From: Streptomonospora nanhaiensis
Lineage (GTDB): Bacteria; Actinomycetota; Actinomycetes; Streptosporangiales; Streptosporangiaceae
Length of the DNA stretch: 64,000 bases
Reading direction: 5' to 3'
Assembly: GCF_013410565.1 (NCBI RefSeq)
Contig: NZ_JACCFO010000001.1
Location: 5,022,001 to 5,086,000, forward strand
Under the pieces are notes generated by a model that was given only the letters and a program-made list of their open reading frames with translations, had not been told where the DNA came from and searched no databases. Of this stretch, positions 44,405-54,649 are shown piece after piece. Each line of letters starts with the position of its first letter. Within the stretch, counting starts at the first letter, position 1. The position numbers and the translations under genes are program-made.

Positions 44405-46612
44405 ATGGACCTCTTCGGGCACAGCGCCAACAGCGCTGGCCAGCGCCACCGGCTTGACGACCACCTGCGTGGTACCGAGCGCCGGGCCCGCCGCTATGGT
44501 TCGCGTTTCGCGGCTGCTGAGGTGGCCGGCTACCTCGGGCGGGTCCATGACGTCGGCAAGGGCACTTGCGCCTGGCAGGACGGGCTGCTGCGGGCCGAGG
44601 CCACCGGGTCCCGCGTCGGGATCCCGCACAAGCACGCCGGCACCCTCCTTGCCCACCGGGCTGGGCTGGGCCGGCTGGCCGGGGTGGTGTTCGGCCACCA
44701 CGGGGGCCTGGTCTCGCGCGCCTGCCTGCGTGAGGAGCTGCGCGCCGCCCAGAGCGAGCACGCCGCCTCGGTGCAGGAGGCCATCGACCGGGTGGCAGCG
44801 GTGGTGCCCGAGATCCTTGACGGGCCCGGGTTGCCCGGGTGGGTGCACGGCGCCTACGCCCAGGACGACCTGGTGCTGGATGTGCTGGTGCGCATGGTCT
44901 TCTCCGCGGTGGTCGACGCCGACCGGCTGGACACCGCCGAACATCTGAACGGCCTGCCCCGCCCCGACCACCCGGTCGCCGCCTCCGACCTGGCAGAGCG
45001 GTTTGAGGCGGCCCGCCAGGAACTGCTGGCCGCCCGGCCGCCCTCGCCGGTGGACGCCGACCGCGACTACGTCTATGCCCAAGCGCTCGCGGCGGCTCAA
45101 GGGCCGCAGGGCTTCTACCGCCTGCCCGCGCCCACCGGGTCGGGCAAGACGATCGCCGCCGGGGCCTTCGGCCTGCACCACGCCCGCCGCCACGGCCTGG
45201 CCCGGGTGATCGTGGCGGTGCCGTTCATGACCGTGACCGAGCAGAACGCCGGCGTCTACCGCGGCCTGCTGGAGACCGGCGGCGGGGCGCCGATGGTGCT
45301 GGAGCACCACAGCGGTGTGGACTTCGACGCCCCGGGCGCGCCCGGGGGCCGGTGGGCCCGGCTCGCCGCGGAGAACTGGGACGCCCCCTTCGTGGTGACC
45401 ACCACCGTGCGGCTGTTCGAGGCGCTGTTCGACCGCCGCCCCGAGGCGATGCGGCGGCTGCACCGCCTGGCGGGGTCGGTCATCGTGCTCGATGAGGTGC
45501 AGTCGCTGCCTGACGCGATGCTGGTGCCGATCCTGTCGATGCTGCGCACGCTCACCGAGTTCTTCGGGGTCACGGTGCTGCTGTCCTCGGCCACCCAGCC
45601 GGCGTTCTTCGACCTGGCGCCGCTGAAGGAGGTGGCGGCCCGCGATGTGATCGCCGAGCCCAAGCCGCTGTATGAGCGCCTGGCGCGGGTCTCCTACACC
45701 TGGTGGAGCGACCCCGCGCCCACCGTTGAGGAACTGGCCCGCACCGTGGCGCAGCGGCCCTCGGTGCTGACGGTGTGCAACACCACCGCCCAGGCCCAGC
45801 GCATCCACGAACTGGTCGCCGCCCACCGCCCGCAGGATCGGGGGCCGGTGCTGCACCTGTCCACGCGCATGGTCGCCCGCCACCGCAAGGACACCATCGA
45901 GGAGGTCATCGAACTCAACCGGACCCAGAGCGAGGTGGCCGTCATCAGCACCCAACTGGTGGAGGCCGGGGTCGATCTGGACTTTCCCGAGGTGTACCGC
46001 GCCTATGCCACCGCCGAGGCCATGCAGCAGGCCGCGGGCCGGTGCAACCGCTCAGGCCGCCTGGAACGCGGCCGGGTGGTGATCTTCCATCTGGCCGCCC
46101 CGGACGGCACGGGCGCCTCGGGCGGCGGGGAGTTCGTCTACGGCGCCGCGCTGGGCGCCACCCGCCTGTTCTTCGGCCCCGGCAGAGCCCGGCCCGATGA
46201 CCCCGAGGTGCTGCACGCCTACTACACCGAGCGGTTCAAGCAGACCAACGTCGAGGGCCGCGACACCGCCGCGCTGATCCAGCAGGCCCGCCGCGAGGGC
46301 GACTTCCCCCGGGTGGCCGAACTGTTCGAGATGATCCCCGAAACCACCGTGCCCGTGGTGTACGTGCCCGAGCGCTACGACCACGACCGCGAACGCATCG
46401 CCGACATCCTGCACCGGTTGCGCAACGGCGCCGCGAGCGCGCACCTGCTGCGCGACCTGCGCCCCTACATGGCCACCCTGCCCCGCGGCTATGCCACCGG
46501 CAAGGCCGCCGGGCTCATGGTCCCCGTGGTCGGCGACCTCTATGAGTGGATCGGCGACTACGACGAACACCGCGGCATCGAGATCGCCGACACCAAGGAG
46601 TACGTGTTTTGA
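44405..46612 (+). CDS. cas3: Cas3 helicase-nuclease, type I-C
   Basis: The 735-aa product starts at ATG 44405 (GGGGCGGGG upstream); the frame runs further upstream through the array but that part is not a gene. The N-terminal HD nuclease has GRVHDVGKG, HKHAG and FGHHGG. The helicase has APTGSGKT (I), VIVLDEVQ (II), LLSSATQP (III) and QAAGRCNR (VI). Recruited by Cascade at the R-loop, it nicks, unwinds and degrades target DNA. It is the first gene of the operon, and its TGA overlaps the cas5 start. Confidence 0.96.
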   Translation: MDLFGHSANSAGQRHRLDDHLRGTERRARRYGSRFAAAEVAGYLGRVHDVGKGTCAWQDGLLRAEATGSRVGIPHKHAGTLLAHRAGLGRLAGVVFGHHGGLVSRACLREELRAAQSEHAASVQEAIDRVAAVVPEILDGPGLPGWVHGAYAQDDLVLDVLVRMVFSAVVDADRLDTAEHLNGLPRPDHPVAASDLAERFEAARQELLAARPPSPVDADRDYVYAQALAAAQGPQGFYRLPAPTGSGKTIAAGAFGLHHARRHGLARVIVAVPFMTVTEQNAGVYRGLLETGGGAPMVLEHHSGVDFDAPGAPGGRWARLAAENWDAPFVVTTTVRLFEALFDRRPEAMRRLHRLAGSVIVLDEVQSLPDAMLVPILSMLRTLTEFFGVTVLLSSATQPAFFDLAPLKEVAARDVIAEPKPLYERLARVSYTWWSDPAPTVEELARTVAQRPSVLTVCNTTAQAQRIHELVAAHRPQDRGPVLHLSTRMVARHRKDTIEEVIELNRTQSEVAVISTQLVEAGVDLDFPEVYRAYATAEAMQQAAGRCNRSGRLERGRVVIFHLAAPDGTGASGGGEFVYGAALGATRLFFGPGRARPDDPEVLHAYYTERFKQTNVEGRDTAALIQQARREGDFPRVAELFEMIPETTVPVVYVPERYDHDRERIADILHRLRNGAASAHLLRDLRPYMATLPRGYATGKAAGLMVPVVGDLYEWIGDYDEHRGIEIADTKEYVF

Positions 46613-47298
46613 CCGCCCCGCCCCCCGCCCCTGCGCCGCCTCTGGCGGTGGAGGTGGAAGGCCCCTTCGCCTGCTTCACCCGGCCGGAGTTCAAGACCGA
46701 GCGGGTGAGCTACCCCGTCATGACCCCCTCGGCGGCCACCGGCCTGCTGGAGGCCATCTTCTGGAAGCCGGAGTTCTCCTACCGCATCGACCGCATCGAG
46801 GTGCTCAACCCCATCGCCTGGTTCACCGTGCGCCGCAACGAGGTCGACCAGACCGTCTCGGCCGATTGGGTGCGTCGCGCCATGGCCGACCCGACGCAGC
46901 GGTTCGACGCCGAGGCCCACCGCGACCAGCGCAGCATGACCGGGCTGCGCGATGTGGCCTACCGCATCCACGCCCACATCGTGCTGCGCCCCCACGCCGA
47001 CGCCCACCCGGCCAAGTACCGCGACCAGTTCCGCCGCCGCGTGGAGCGCGGCGCCTGCTTCTCCCAGCCGTTCCTGGGCACCCGCGAGTTCTCCGCCTCT
47101 TTCGCCAAGCCCTCCCAGCGGCCCCCCATCGCCGCCAGCGCCGACTTCGGCGCGATGCTGCACAGCATCGACTACAGCGGCGCCCGCGAGACCTACCGCT
47201 GGTTCCACGCGTCCATGGTCGAGGGGGTGGTGGCGGTGCCCGAGCACGGTGCCGAACTGCCCGGCGCCGCCACGGTGCGCACCGGCGGGCGGGGGTGA
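46609..47298 (+). CDS. cas5c: Cas5c (Cas5d), crRNA-processing subunit
   Basis: TTG 46609 is the start: AAGGAG lies 8 nt upstream and TTGA overlaps the cas3 stop. The 229-aa protein has the RAMP-fold start VEVEGPFACFTRPEFKTERVSY and the Gly-rich loop GLLEAIFWKP. In type I-C, which lacks Cas6, Cas5 cuts the repeat RNA at the base of its hairpin and caps the 5' handle of crRNA in Cascade. The candidate catalytic Tyr/Lys/His residues are present in the N-terminal half (Y, K, H scattered) but I cannot assign them with certainty. Confidence 0.93.
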   Translation: MTAPPPAPAPPLAVEVEGPFACFTRPEFKTERVSYPVMTPSAATGLLEAIFWKPEFSYRIDRIEVLNPIAWFTVRRNEVDQTVSADWVRRAMADPTQRFDAEAHRDQRSMTGLRDVAYRIHAHIVLRPHADAHPAKYRDQFRRRVERGACFSQPFLGTREFSASFAKPSQRPPIAASADFGAMLHSIDYSGARETYRWFHASMVEGVVAVPEHGAELPGAATVRTGGRG

Positions 47299-47302
47299 TC
47301 CG

Positions 47303-49123
47303 GTGCTGCTCAAAGCCCTGGCCGACCACGCCCCCCACGTCGCCGATCTGCCGCCGGCCCACTACCGGCCCCGCACCGTGCGCTGGTGCCTGACCATCGA
47401 CACCCACGGCCGCCCCCAGGGCACCGACGAGCAGGGGCGGCCGGTGCTGAGCGACCTGGCCGACGCCGACCGCCGCGCCGGTGTGGTCCTCAACGCCCCC
47501 TACGTCTACCGCTCCGGCGCCAAGCCCCCGCCCACCCTGCTGGTCGACACCCTCGAATACGTCCTGGGCGTGCCCAAGGGGGAGTCCGAAAAAGCCGTCC
47601 AGGAGGCGCTGCGGCGCAACACCGCCTACATCGACCTGCTGTCGGTCTGGGCCGAGCGCGCCGGGGGCGATGAGGCAGCGCGCGCGGTGCGCGTCTTCTT
47701 CACCCGCGGCCTGCACCGCGCCACCGTCCTGCCGGAGGGGGCCAAGCCCTCCGACCTGGTCGCCCTCAGCGTGGTCGGCCACCCCTGGCCCCACCTGGCC
47801 CCCGCCGCCCAGCAGACGTGGCGGGCCACGGTGGCCGCCCGCAAGAGCGGCCGGGCCGGAACCGGCCGGTGCCTGTCCTGCAACCAGGACCGGCCCCTGC
47901 TGGACTCCCTGCCCGAACCCGTCAAAGCCGGCCTGATCCCCGTGCCCATCGGTCGCGGCCGCGACGCCCAACTGGTGTCGGTCAACACCTCCGCCCAAGG
48001 GCGCGGCGGGCGCATCCAACTCGCCGACATCCCGCTGTGCGAGGCGTGCGGGGCCGGCTCCACCGCCGTGCTCAACGCCCTGCTGGCCAACCCCTCCCAC
48101 CGCTACCGCATGCCCGACTCGGTGCTGGTGTGGTGGCTCAAGGAACCCCTGGACCTGGGGCTGATGGACACCCTGCTCAACGCAGAGCCCTCCGACGTCG
48201 CCGCGGTCTTCGCCGAACTTGAGCGTCCGCGCCGGGGCAGCGGCGCCGCCGGGGTGGAGGCCAACCGGTTCTACGCCGCCACCCTGGCCGCCAACCAGAG
48301 CCGGGTGGTGGTGCGCGAGTGGATCGACATCGCTTTGCCCCAGGCGCTGGAACGCGTCGCCGCCTGGTTCGGCGACCACCAGATCGCCGACTGGCGCGGC
48401 GACCAGCCCCGCCCGGTGCCGGTGTGGCTGCTGGCGCGCTGCCTGGGACGCGGCACGGCCACCGCCCAGGGGTGGCGCTACACCAAGGACAGCGAGCCCG
48501 ACGACGCCCACCGCCGCCTGCTGCACGCCGCCCTGCACCACACGGCGCCGCCGCTGGCGTTGCTGAGCCACCTCAACCAGCGCATCGGCGCCGACGGCCG
48601 CGTCGACCACCCCCGCGCCGCCCTGCTGCGCCTGTTCTACAACCGCGCCTTCGCCACCGACAACGAAAGGGTGCCCCCGGTGCTCGACGAGAATCGGACC
48701 GACCCGGCCTATGTGGCCGGGCGCCTGTTCGCGGTCCTGGAGTCCTTGCAGTACCGCGCCCTGCGCGACCCCGACACCGGGCAGGGGCCCAACAGCACCA
48801 TCGCCGACAAGGTGCTGTCCTCGGCCAAGTCCACTCCCCGCGCCCGCATGGAACCCCTCCTGGACAAGTCCCAGGCCCATCTGCGGCGCCTGCGCACCAG
48901 CGGCGCCCCCAAGGACCGCGCCGCCCACCACGCCTACTTCCGCACCATCTGCGAACTGCACGACCTGCTGGAGCACCCCCTGCCCGAGGTCTTGGACCAG
49001 CAGGGACAGTCCCTGTTCAGCCTGGGCTACTACCAGCAGCACTCCCACGACCAGCGCCAGCGCCGCACCCACGCCAACGCCAACGCCAACGGCGAGGGCA
49101 CCGACCAGGAGGACCAGCCGTGA
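47303..49123 (+). CDS. cas8c: Cas8c, large subunit of type I-C Cascade
   Basis: GTG 47303 starts 4 nt after the cas5 stop. The 606-aa protein contains the Cas8c-typical segments VLLKALADHA, LVDTLEYVLG, a zinc-finger pair CLSCNQ...CEACG, VLVWWLKEP and, at the end, SLGYYQQHS followed by a low-complexity Asn/Ala/His tail (HANANANGEG). Cas8c recognises the PAM; an internal start inside cas8c that yields the small subunit Cas11c is known in this subtype and is likely in the 3' part here. Confidence 0.95.
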   Translation: MLLKALADHAPHVADLPPAHYRPRTVRWCLTIDTHGRPQGTDEQGRPVLSDLADADRRAGVVLNAPYVYRSGAKPPPTLLVDTLEYVLGVPKGESEKAVQEALRRNTAYIDLLSVWAERAGGDEAARAVRVFFTRGLHRATVLPEGAKPSDLVALSVVGHPWPHLAPAAQQTWRATVAARKSGRAGTGRCLSCNQDRPLLDSLPEPVKAGLIPVPIGRGRDAQLVSVNTSAQGRGGRIQLADIPLCEACGAGSTAVLNALLANPSHRYRMPDSVLVWWLKEPLDLGLMDTLLNAEPSDVAAVFAELERPRRGSGAAGVEANRFYAATLAANQSRVVVREWIDIALPQALERVAAWFGDHQIADWRGDQPRPVPVWLLARCLGRGTATAQGWRYTKDSEPDDAHRRLLHAALHHTAPPLALLSHLNQRIGADGRVDHPRAALLRLFYNRAFATDNERVPPVLDENRTDPAYVAGRLFAVLESLQYRALRDPDTGQGPNSTIADKVLSSAKSTPRARMEPLLDKSQAHLRRLRTSGAPKDRAAHHAYFRTICELHDLLEHPLPEVLDQQGQSLFSLGYYQQHSHDQRQRRTHANANANGEGTDQEDQP

Positions 49124-50007
49124 CCACTCCCTCGCCCCATCTGGACCCCGCCCGCAAGCACGACTTCGTGTTCTGCTTCGACGTGCGCGACGGCAACCCC
49201 AACGGCGACCCCGACGCCGGCGGCGCCCCGCGCACCGACCCCGACACCGGCCACGGGCTGGTCACCGACGTCGCCATCAAACGCAAGATCCGCAACACCG
49301 TGGCCCTACTCAAGGCCGGCCAGCCCGGCTTCGACATCTACGTCGAGGCCGGGGTGTCGCTGAACTCCCAGCACGAGCGCGCCTACACCGCCCTGGGCCT
49401 CAACGGCGACAAGAAGCACACCGTCGACCACCAGGCCCGCGCCCGCGACTGGATGTGCCAGACGTTCTTCGACGTGCGCATGTTCGGGGCCGTGATGAGC
49501 ACCGGCGACAAGAAGGCCGGACGGGTCCAAGGCCCGCTGCAACTGACCTTCGCCCGCTCCCTGGACCGCGTCACCGACCAGGAGCACGGCATCACCCGCG
49601 TCACCCAGACCCGCACCGCCGACACCGAGCGCGGGGAGTCCACCGAGATGGGCACCAAGCACACCGTGCCCTACGGCCTCTATGTGGGGTTCGGCCACTT
49701 CAGCGCCCCGCTGGCCGCGCGCACCGGCGTCACCTCCGCCGACCTGGAGGCGTTCTGGCAGTCCATGACCATGATGTTCGAGCACGACCGCGCCTCGGCC
49801 CGCGGCGAGATGGCCCTGCGCGGACTGTATGTGTTCACCCACGACGACGCCTTCGGCAAGGCCCCCGCCCACACCCTCTTCGACCGCGTCACCGTCGAAC
49901 GCACCGACCCCCGGTCCGGACCCGCCCGCTCCTTCGGCGACTACAAGACCACCGTCGCCGACACCGGCCTGCCGGCGGGCATCACCCTGACCACCCTGGT
50001 GGGGTGA
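49120..50007 (+). CDS. cas7c: Cas7c backbone subunit (Csd2 family)
   Basis: GTG 49120 overlaps the cas8c stop (GTGA) behind AGGAGG. The 295-aa RAMP protein opens with KHDFVFCFDVRDGNPNGDPD and AGGAPRTDPDTGHGLVTDV, hallmark of Csd2/Cas7c, and has ARDWMCQTFFDVRMFGAV and the RNA-gripping Gly-rich regions. Several copies coat the crRNA in Cascade. Confidence 0.96.
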   Translation: MTTPSPHLDPARKHDFVFCFDVRDGNPNGDPDAGGAPRTDPDTGHGLVTDVAIKRKIRNTVALLKAGQPGFDIYVEAGVSLNSQHERAYTALGLNGDKKHTVDHQARARDWMCQTFFDVRMFGAVMSTGDKKAGRVQGPLQLTFARSLDRVTDQEHGITRVTQTRTADTERGESTEMGTKHTVPYGLYVGFGHFSAPLAARTGVTSADLEAFWQSMTMMFEHDRASARGEMALRGLYVFTHDDAFGKAPAHTLFDRVTVERTDPRSGPARSFGDYKTTVADTGLPAGITLTTLVG

Positions 50008-50012
50008 GGCGC

Positions 50013-50657
50013 GTGGGGCCCCAGGAGCCGTGGCCGGTGCCGCTGTCAGCCCTGGAGCACTACGCCTACTGCCCCCGCCAGGCCGGCCTGATCCTGCTGG
50101 AGGACGCCTTCGCCGAAGACGCCGCCACCGTCCGCGGCACCCTGGCCCACCACCGGGTCCACGACCCCGGCCACGAGCAGCGCCCGCGGGTGCGCACCCT
50201 GCGGGCGCTGCCGGTCTGGCACGACCAGCTCGGCCTGACGGGGGTGTGCGACGTCGTGGAGGTCCACGCCGAGGGCACTGTGGTGCCGGTGGAGCACAAG
50301 TCGGGCGCCTACACACCCGGCGGACCCGCCGACGTCCAGGTCGGGGCCCAGGCCATGTGCCTGGAGCAGCGCATGGACACCACCATCACCACCGCCGCCG
50401 TCTACACCATGGCCGACCGCCGCCGCCACACCGTGGCCGTGGACGCCGCACTGCGCGAACGGGTGCGGACCACCGCTGAGGCGGTGCGCGCCGTCATGGC
50501 CCAAGGGCGCCTGCCCGCCCCGGCCGCCGACCAGCGGTGCCGCCGCTGCTCCATGAACACCGGCTGCATGCCCAAGGTCCTGGCCAAGACCCGGCGCTAT
50601 GAGCGCCTGCTCGCCGACCTCTACACCCCCGCCCCCGAGACGGAATGGGATGACTGA
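50013..50657 (+). CDS. cas4: Cas4 exonuclease, adaptation
   Basis: The 214-aa product from GTG 50013 has YAYCPRQAGL (first iron-sulfur Cys), the RecB-like nuclease core (HRVHD; GVCDVVEV; VPVEHKSG) and the C-terminal Cys triad RCRRCSMNTGC, together ligating a 4Fe-4S cluster. Cas4 trims prespacers and checks the PAM before Cas1-Cas2 integrate them. It overlaps cas1 by 8 nt. Confidence 0.95.
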   Translation: MGPQEPWPVPLSALEHYAYCPRQAGLILLEDAFAEDAATVRGTLAHHRVHDPGHEQRPRVRTLRALPVWHDQLGLTGVCDVVEVHAEGTVVPVEHKSGAYTPGGPADVQVGAQAMCLEQRMDTTITTAAVYTMADRRRHTVAVDAALRERVRTTAEAVRAVMAQGRLPAPAADQRCRRCSMNTGCMPKVLAKTRRYERLLADLYTPAPETEWDD

Positions 50658-51675
50658 ACTCCTCAACACCCTCTACGTGCAGACCCCGGGCGCCTCCCTG
50701 CACCTGGACGGCGACACCGTGCGCATCGCCCTGCCCGAGCCCGACAGCCCCCGCCGCACCCTGCCGCTGCTGCGGCTGGAGTCCATCGTGGTTTTGGGCA
50801 ACGTCAACGTGTCGGGCCCGCTCCTGGCGCGCTGCGCCCAAGACGGCCGCGCCGTGGTGTGGATGAGCCGCGGCGGGCGCTTCCTGTGCCGGCTGGCCGG
50901 GCCCCTGCGCGGCAATGTCCTGCTGCGCCACGCCCAGCACCTGGCCCACGCCGACCCCGCCACGCGCCTGCCCATCGCCCGTGCCTGCGTGGCCGGAAAG
51001 ATCCAGAACAGCCGCCAACTCGTCCTCAAAAGCGCCCGCGACGCCACCACCTCCAAGGACAGCCTGCGCGCCATCGCCGCCGACCTGGAGGCGTCCCTGG
51101 CCGCCGCCGGCACCGCCGCCGACATCGAGGTCCTCATGGGCGTGGAGGGCGCGGCCGCGCGCGCCTACTTCGAAGCCCTGGCGCTGATGATCCGCAAGGA
51201 CACCGGGCTGTCGTTCCCCGGCCGTATCAAGCGCCCGCCCACCGACCCCGTCAACGCGCTGCTGTCCTTCCTCTACGGCCTGGTGCGCTCCGGCGTGCAC
51301 GGCGCCTGCGAACAGGTCGGCCTGGACCCCTACGTGGGCTTCCTCCACGGCATCCGCCCGGGAAAACCCGCCCTGGCGCTGGATCTGATGGAGGAGTTCC
51401 GCCCCGCCGTCGCCGACCGGCTGGCGCTGACGCTGATCAACCGGCGCCAGGTCGGCCCCGGCGATTTCGAGACCATGGAAGGCGGCGCCGTCCAGCTCAC
51501 CGAGGAAGGACGCAAGACAGTGTTGACCGCCTGGCAGCACAACCGCCAGAAGGAACGGCCCCACGCGGTCCTGGGCCGGCGCGTGGCCCTGGGGCTGCTG
51601 CCCTTCGTCCAGGCCCGGCTGATGGCCCGCACCCTGCGCCAGGAACTGCCCGGCTACCTGCCCTGGACGGCGTGA
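50650..51675 (+). CDS. cas1: Cas1 integrase, adaptation
   Basis: The 341-aa product starts at ATG 50650 inside the cas4 3' end. The catalytic metal site is present: Glu in LMGVEGAAARAYF, His in RSGVHGACEQVGLDPYVGFLH, and Asp/Glu in LALDLMEEFRP. The beta-sheet N-domain and helical C-domain have the usual size for type I-C. It inserts new spacers at the leader end. Confidence 0.97.
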   Translation: MTELLNTLYVQTPGASLHLDGDTVRIALPEPDSPRRTLPLLRLESIVVLGNVNVSGPLLARCAQDGRAVVWMSRGGRFLCRLAGPLRGNVLLRHAQHLAHADPATRLPIARACVAGKIQNSRQLVLKSARDATTSKDSLRAIAADLEASLAAAGTAADIEVLMGVEGAAARAYFEALALMIRKDTGLSFPGRIKRPPTDPVNALLSFLYGLVRSGVHGACEQVGLDPYVGFLHGIRPGKPALALDLMEEFRPAVADRLALTLINRRQVGPGDFETMEGGAVQLTEEGRKTVLTAWQHNRQKERPHAVLGRRVALGLLPFVQARLMARTLRQELPGYLPWTA

Positions 51676-51966
<291 letters not shown>

Positions 51967-52096
51967 TTGGGAACCCCAAGTGCTCATGGAAACCTCGGGA
52001 GGTTCCCAACGACGTTTGGGCACCCCTGGGTGGAATGCCGGTTTCCACACCGCTATTCAGCATCGACCATGGACGCGTTTCCCCAGGTCGCACGCT
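51967..52096 (+). promoter_or_regulatory. Leader of CRISPR array 2
   Basis: It contains TTGGGAACC (51967-51975) and its inverted copy GGTTCCCAA (52001-52009), and the leader-anchoring candidate GCGTTTCCCCAGGT (52075-52088), exactly 8 nt from repeat 1. Both GGTTCCCAA and the last motif are conserved in the leader of array 1. Confidence 0.75.
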
Positions 52097-53720
52097 GTGG
52101 CGGCCGCCGTCTGTGGCGGCCGAGGATCGCAACCTCCACCCGCGACTGCTCGCTGCAGCGCCGCCACCAGTGGCGGCCGCCGTCTGTGGCGGCCGAGGAT
52201 CGCAACTCGATGAGCTTGCGTTGCGACTGCGTCGGGCGCAGCGTGGCGGCCGCCGTCTGTGGCGGCCGAGGATCGCAACACCACCACCCGCGCCACCCCG
52301 GCCCGCATCTACGACGTGGCGGCCGCCGTCTGTGGCGGCCGAGGATCGCAACATCAGCCACTCCCAGCACCATTGCCGAGCGGCTGACGTGGCGGCCGCC
52401 GTCTGCGGCGGCCGAGGATCGCAACTGGATCGCCCGCTGCGCGCGCTCGATCGACTGGGCGTGGCGGCCGCCGTCTGTGGCGGCCGAGGATCGCAACCAG
52501 CTGGTCGACACCTGGATTCACCCGCGAGGAGTGTGGCGGCCGCCGTCTGTGGCGGCCGAGGATCGCAACTACGAGCCCTCGGACTGGGCGACCGCCCGGG
52601 TGTGGTGGCGGCCGCCGTCTGTGGCGGCCGAGGATCGCAACAGCAGGGCGCCGACCTCTACGTCGCCAACTCCCAGGTGGCGGCCGCCGTCTGTGGCGGC
52701 CGAGGATCGCAACTTCGTCTGCCAGATGCCCAGCGCCAGCGCGTCGATCAGTGTGGCGGCCGCCGTCTGTGGCGGCCGAGGATCGCAACCCTTCGGCACA
52801 TTACCTACCCGTACCGGAGTGAATGGTGGCGGCCGCCGTCTGTGGCGGCCGAGGATCGCAACCTCCAGGTCATCACTGATTTCGGCGATGTCCTTGGGGT
52901 GGCGGCCGCCGTCTGTGGCGGCCGAGGATCGCAACCGCCTGGAGGCCCGCAAGGCGCGCTACGCGATCAAGGTGGCGGCCGCCGTCTGTGGCGGCCGAGG
53001 ATCGCAACCCTGCAGGAGCCGTCGGCCGCGCCCGGGCCAACCTGGTGGCGGCCGCCGTCTGTGGCGGCCGAGGATCGCAACCCTGCAGGAGCCGTCGGCC
53101 GCGCCCGGGCCAACCTGGTGGCGGCCGCCGTCTGTGGCGGCCGAGGATCGCAACGACTTCCTGCGGCCGCCCACCACCGAGGGCATGCCCGAGTGGCGGC
53201 CGCCGTCTGTGGCGGCCGAGGATCGCAACCTTCCCTTCGGTGGTTAGGCGGTGTGCGCGGCGGCGTGGCGGCCGCCGTCTGTGGCGGCCGAGGATCGCAA
53301 CCCGCACATCCCGTCCCACTGCGTCACTGACGCCCACTGTGGCGGCCGCCGTCTGTGGCGGCCGAGGATCGCAACCCGCACATCCCGTCCCACTGCGTCA
53401 CTGACGCCCACTGTGGCGGCCGCCGTCTGTGGCGGCCGAGGATCGCAACGCCGCGCGAGGCCGCTGTCGTGGCGAGTCGGGGCGGTGGCGGCCGCCGTCT
53501 GTGGCGGCCGAGGATCGCAACGACATGGCCTACCGGGTCGCGCGGGTTTATGAGGAGTGGCGGCCGCCGTCCCCGGCGGCCGAGGATCGCAACCCCGAAG
53601 TGCAGCGCCCGAAGAACTCCAAGCGTCTGGTGGCGGCCGCCGTCCCCGGCGGCCGAGGATCGCAACGCGCTGGTCAGCAATCGAACGCGACCCGGTCTCA
53701 GGAGGTGGCGGCCGCTGTCT
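52097..53720 (+). CRISPR. CRISPR array 2 (type I-C), 22 full repeats plus a truncated one, 22 spacers
   Basis: The 37-nt repeats start at 52097, 52170, 52243, 52316, 52389, 52461, 52533, 52605, 52677, 52753, 52826, 52899, 52972, 53045, 53118, 53193, 53265, 53339, 53413, 53485, 53557 and 53630; a 16-nt remnant starts at 53705. Repeats open with GTGGCGGCCGCCGTCTGTGG and end CGAGGATCGCAAC. Bases 5-12 and 19-26 form a perfect 8-bp stem. Spacers are 35-39 nt. Two spacer pairs are identical (53009-53044 with 53082-53117; 53302-53338 with 53376-53412). The last two full repeats have loop GTCCCC; the 5' (cas2) side is the leader end. Confidence 0.98.
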
Positions 53721-53883
53721 TCATGTGCCACTAGATCAGAAGTACGTGTATCGCCACATGTCGGATCTGGGCGGCGTGGTCTCGAGGTTCTTCTGCTGAT
53801 TCGATTGAAGGTCGGTGTCAAGGTGAGCGTCCATGGTTCCTGGTCGCGCCGCGTACGGCGGCGCTGGTCAGGGAGGTGGGGTT

Positions 53884-54315
53884 ATGCGGGCAACCACGGT
53901 GGCGCGGGGCCGGGCGGGGGCGGGGCCGTTGGGGCTGGTGCGGCCTGTTCCACGGGGTTCGACGGCGCCGGGACGGCAGTTTGGTGGTCAGCGGGCCGCT
54001 GCCGGTCCATGGCTGCCTCCCCGGGGAGGCTGGGGCGGGACAGCGGTTCGGTGGGACGCGGCCACGGCGGCGCAGACGCTTTTCGGGTATCTGCGGCACC
54101 TGGGTCTGAGTCGGGTCTATGGGGCCGTCTATGCCAAGGTGTCGGTCGTTTCCTTGCCGCGCGGCATCACCGTGTGGGTCCGTGACGGAGTGTTCTTCTG
54201 GCGCGACGCCGAGGGCCGCCTGATGCGGTGGTCGGGGAGCGACGCGCGGGGGGCGGCGTACCGGCTGCTGGCCGAACTGCGCGGGCTGGAGGCGGGGGGA
54301 GCGGTAGCGGCCTGA
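53884..54315 (+). CDS. Small mobile-element protein of unknown function
   Basis: The 143-aa product from ATG 53884 (GGGAGGTGGGG upstream) has a basic disordered N-terminal half and a compact C-terminal domain (AATAAQTLFGYLRHLGLSRVY; ITVWVRDGVFFWRDAEGRLM; RGAAYRLLAEL). The hydrophobic pattern suggests one alpha/beta domain. It is the first gene after the CRISPR array and probably belongs to the transfer region. No function can be assigned. Confidence 0.6.
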   Translation: MRATTVARGRAGAGPLGLVRPVPRGSTAPGRQFGGQRAAAGPWLPPRGGWGGTAVRWDAATAAQTLFGYLRHLGLSRVYGAVYAKVSVVSLPRGITVWVRDGVFFWRDAEGRLMRWSGSDARGAAYRLLAELRGLEAGGAVAA

Positions 54316-54649
54316 GCCGGACATGGGTATCGGCGGCGTGAAGAATTTCGGGTGGTCGGCGGCCTCGCGCAGCGGTGAGTGCGGCGGGCGTGGTGGTGCG
54401 CTGAGGCGACTACCGGCTGAACACGGTGCGTCTTCCCAGGTCGGGGTGTGTTCAGGGGTGGTGATGGTGTGCGGGTGCGGCTGGGCGGGGCCGCGCCCGC
54501 ACACCTCTTCGTTGGGGGCCGAGATTTTTCGGGCTGAGTACGGGATGAGCACGTGCTGAGCGCGGGTGGAAAGCGCGGCGAGCACCCGCTGATGACAGCG
54601 CTCTTTTGGGTGGGCGGCGTCCATGACGCCTCACCCGAGGAGACCGCTG
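54316..54649. other. Intergenic region before the sigma-like gene
   Basis: About 330 bp without a credible gene. It contains the hairpin at 54468-54503 and presumably the promoter of the transfer operon regulator. An open frame at 54323-54559 lacks an RBS and looks random. Confidence 0.5.
54468..54503 (+). terminator. Hairpin downstream of the small mobile-element gene
   Basis: TGTGCGGGTGCGGC (54468-54481) pairs with GCCGCGCCCGCACA (54490-54503) with one G-U pair, followed by CCTCTTCGTT. It is a probable terminator. Confidence 0.55.

Noticed and set aside
54323-54559. A 78-codon open frame before the sigma-like gene
   Set aside because: It runs through a terminator-like hairpin and has no RBS or recognisable composition.
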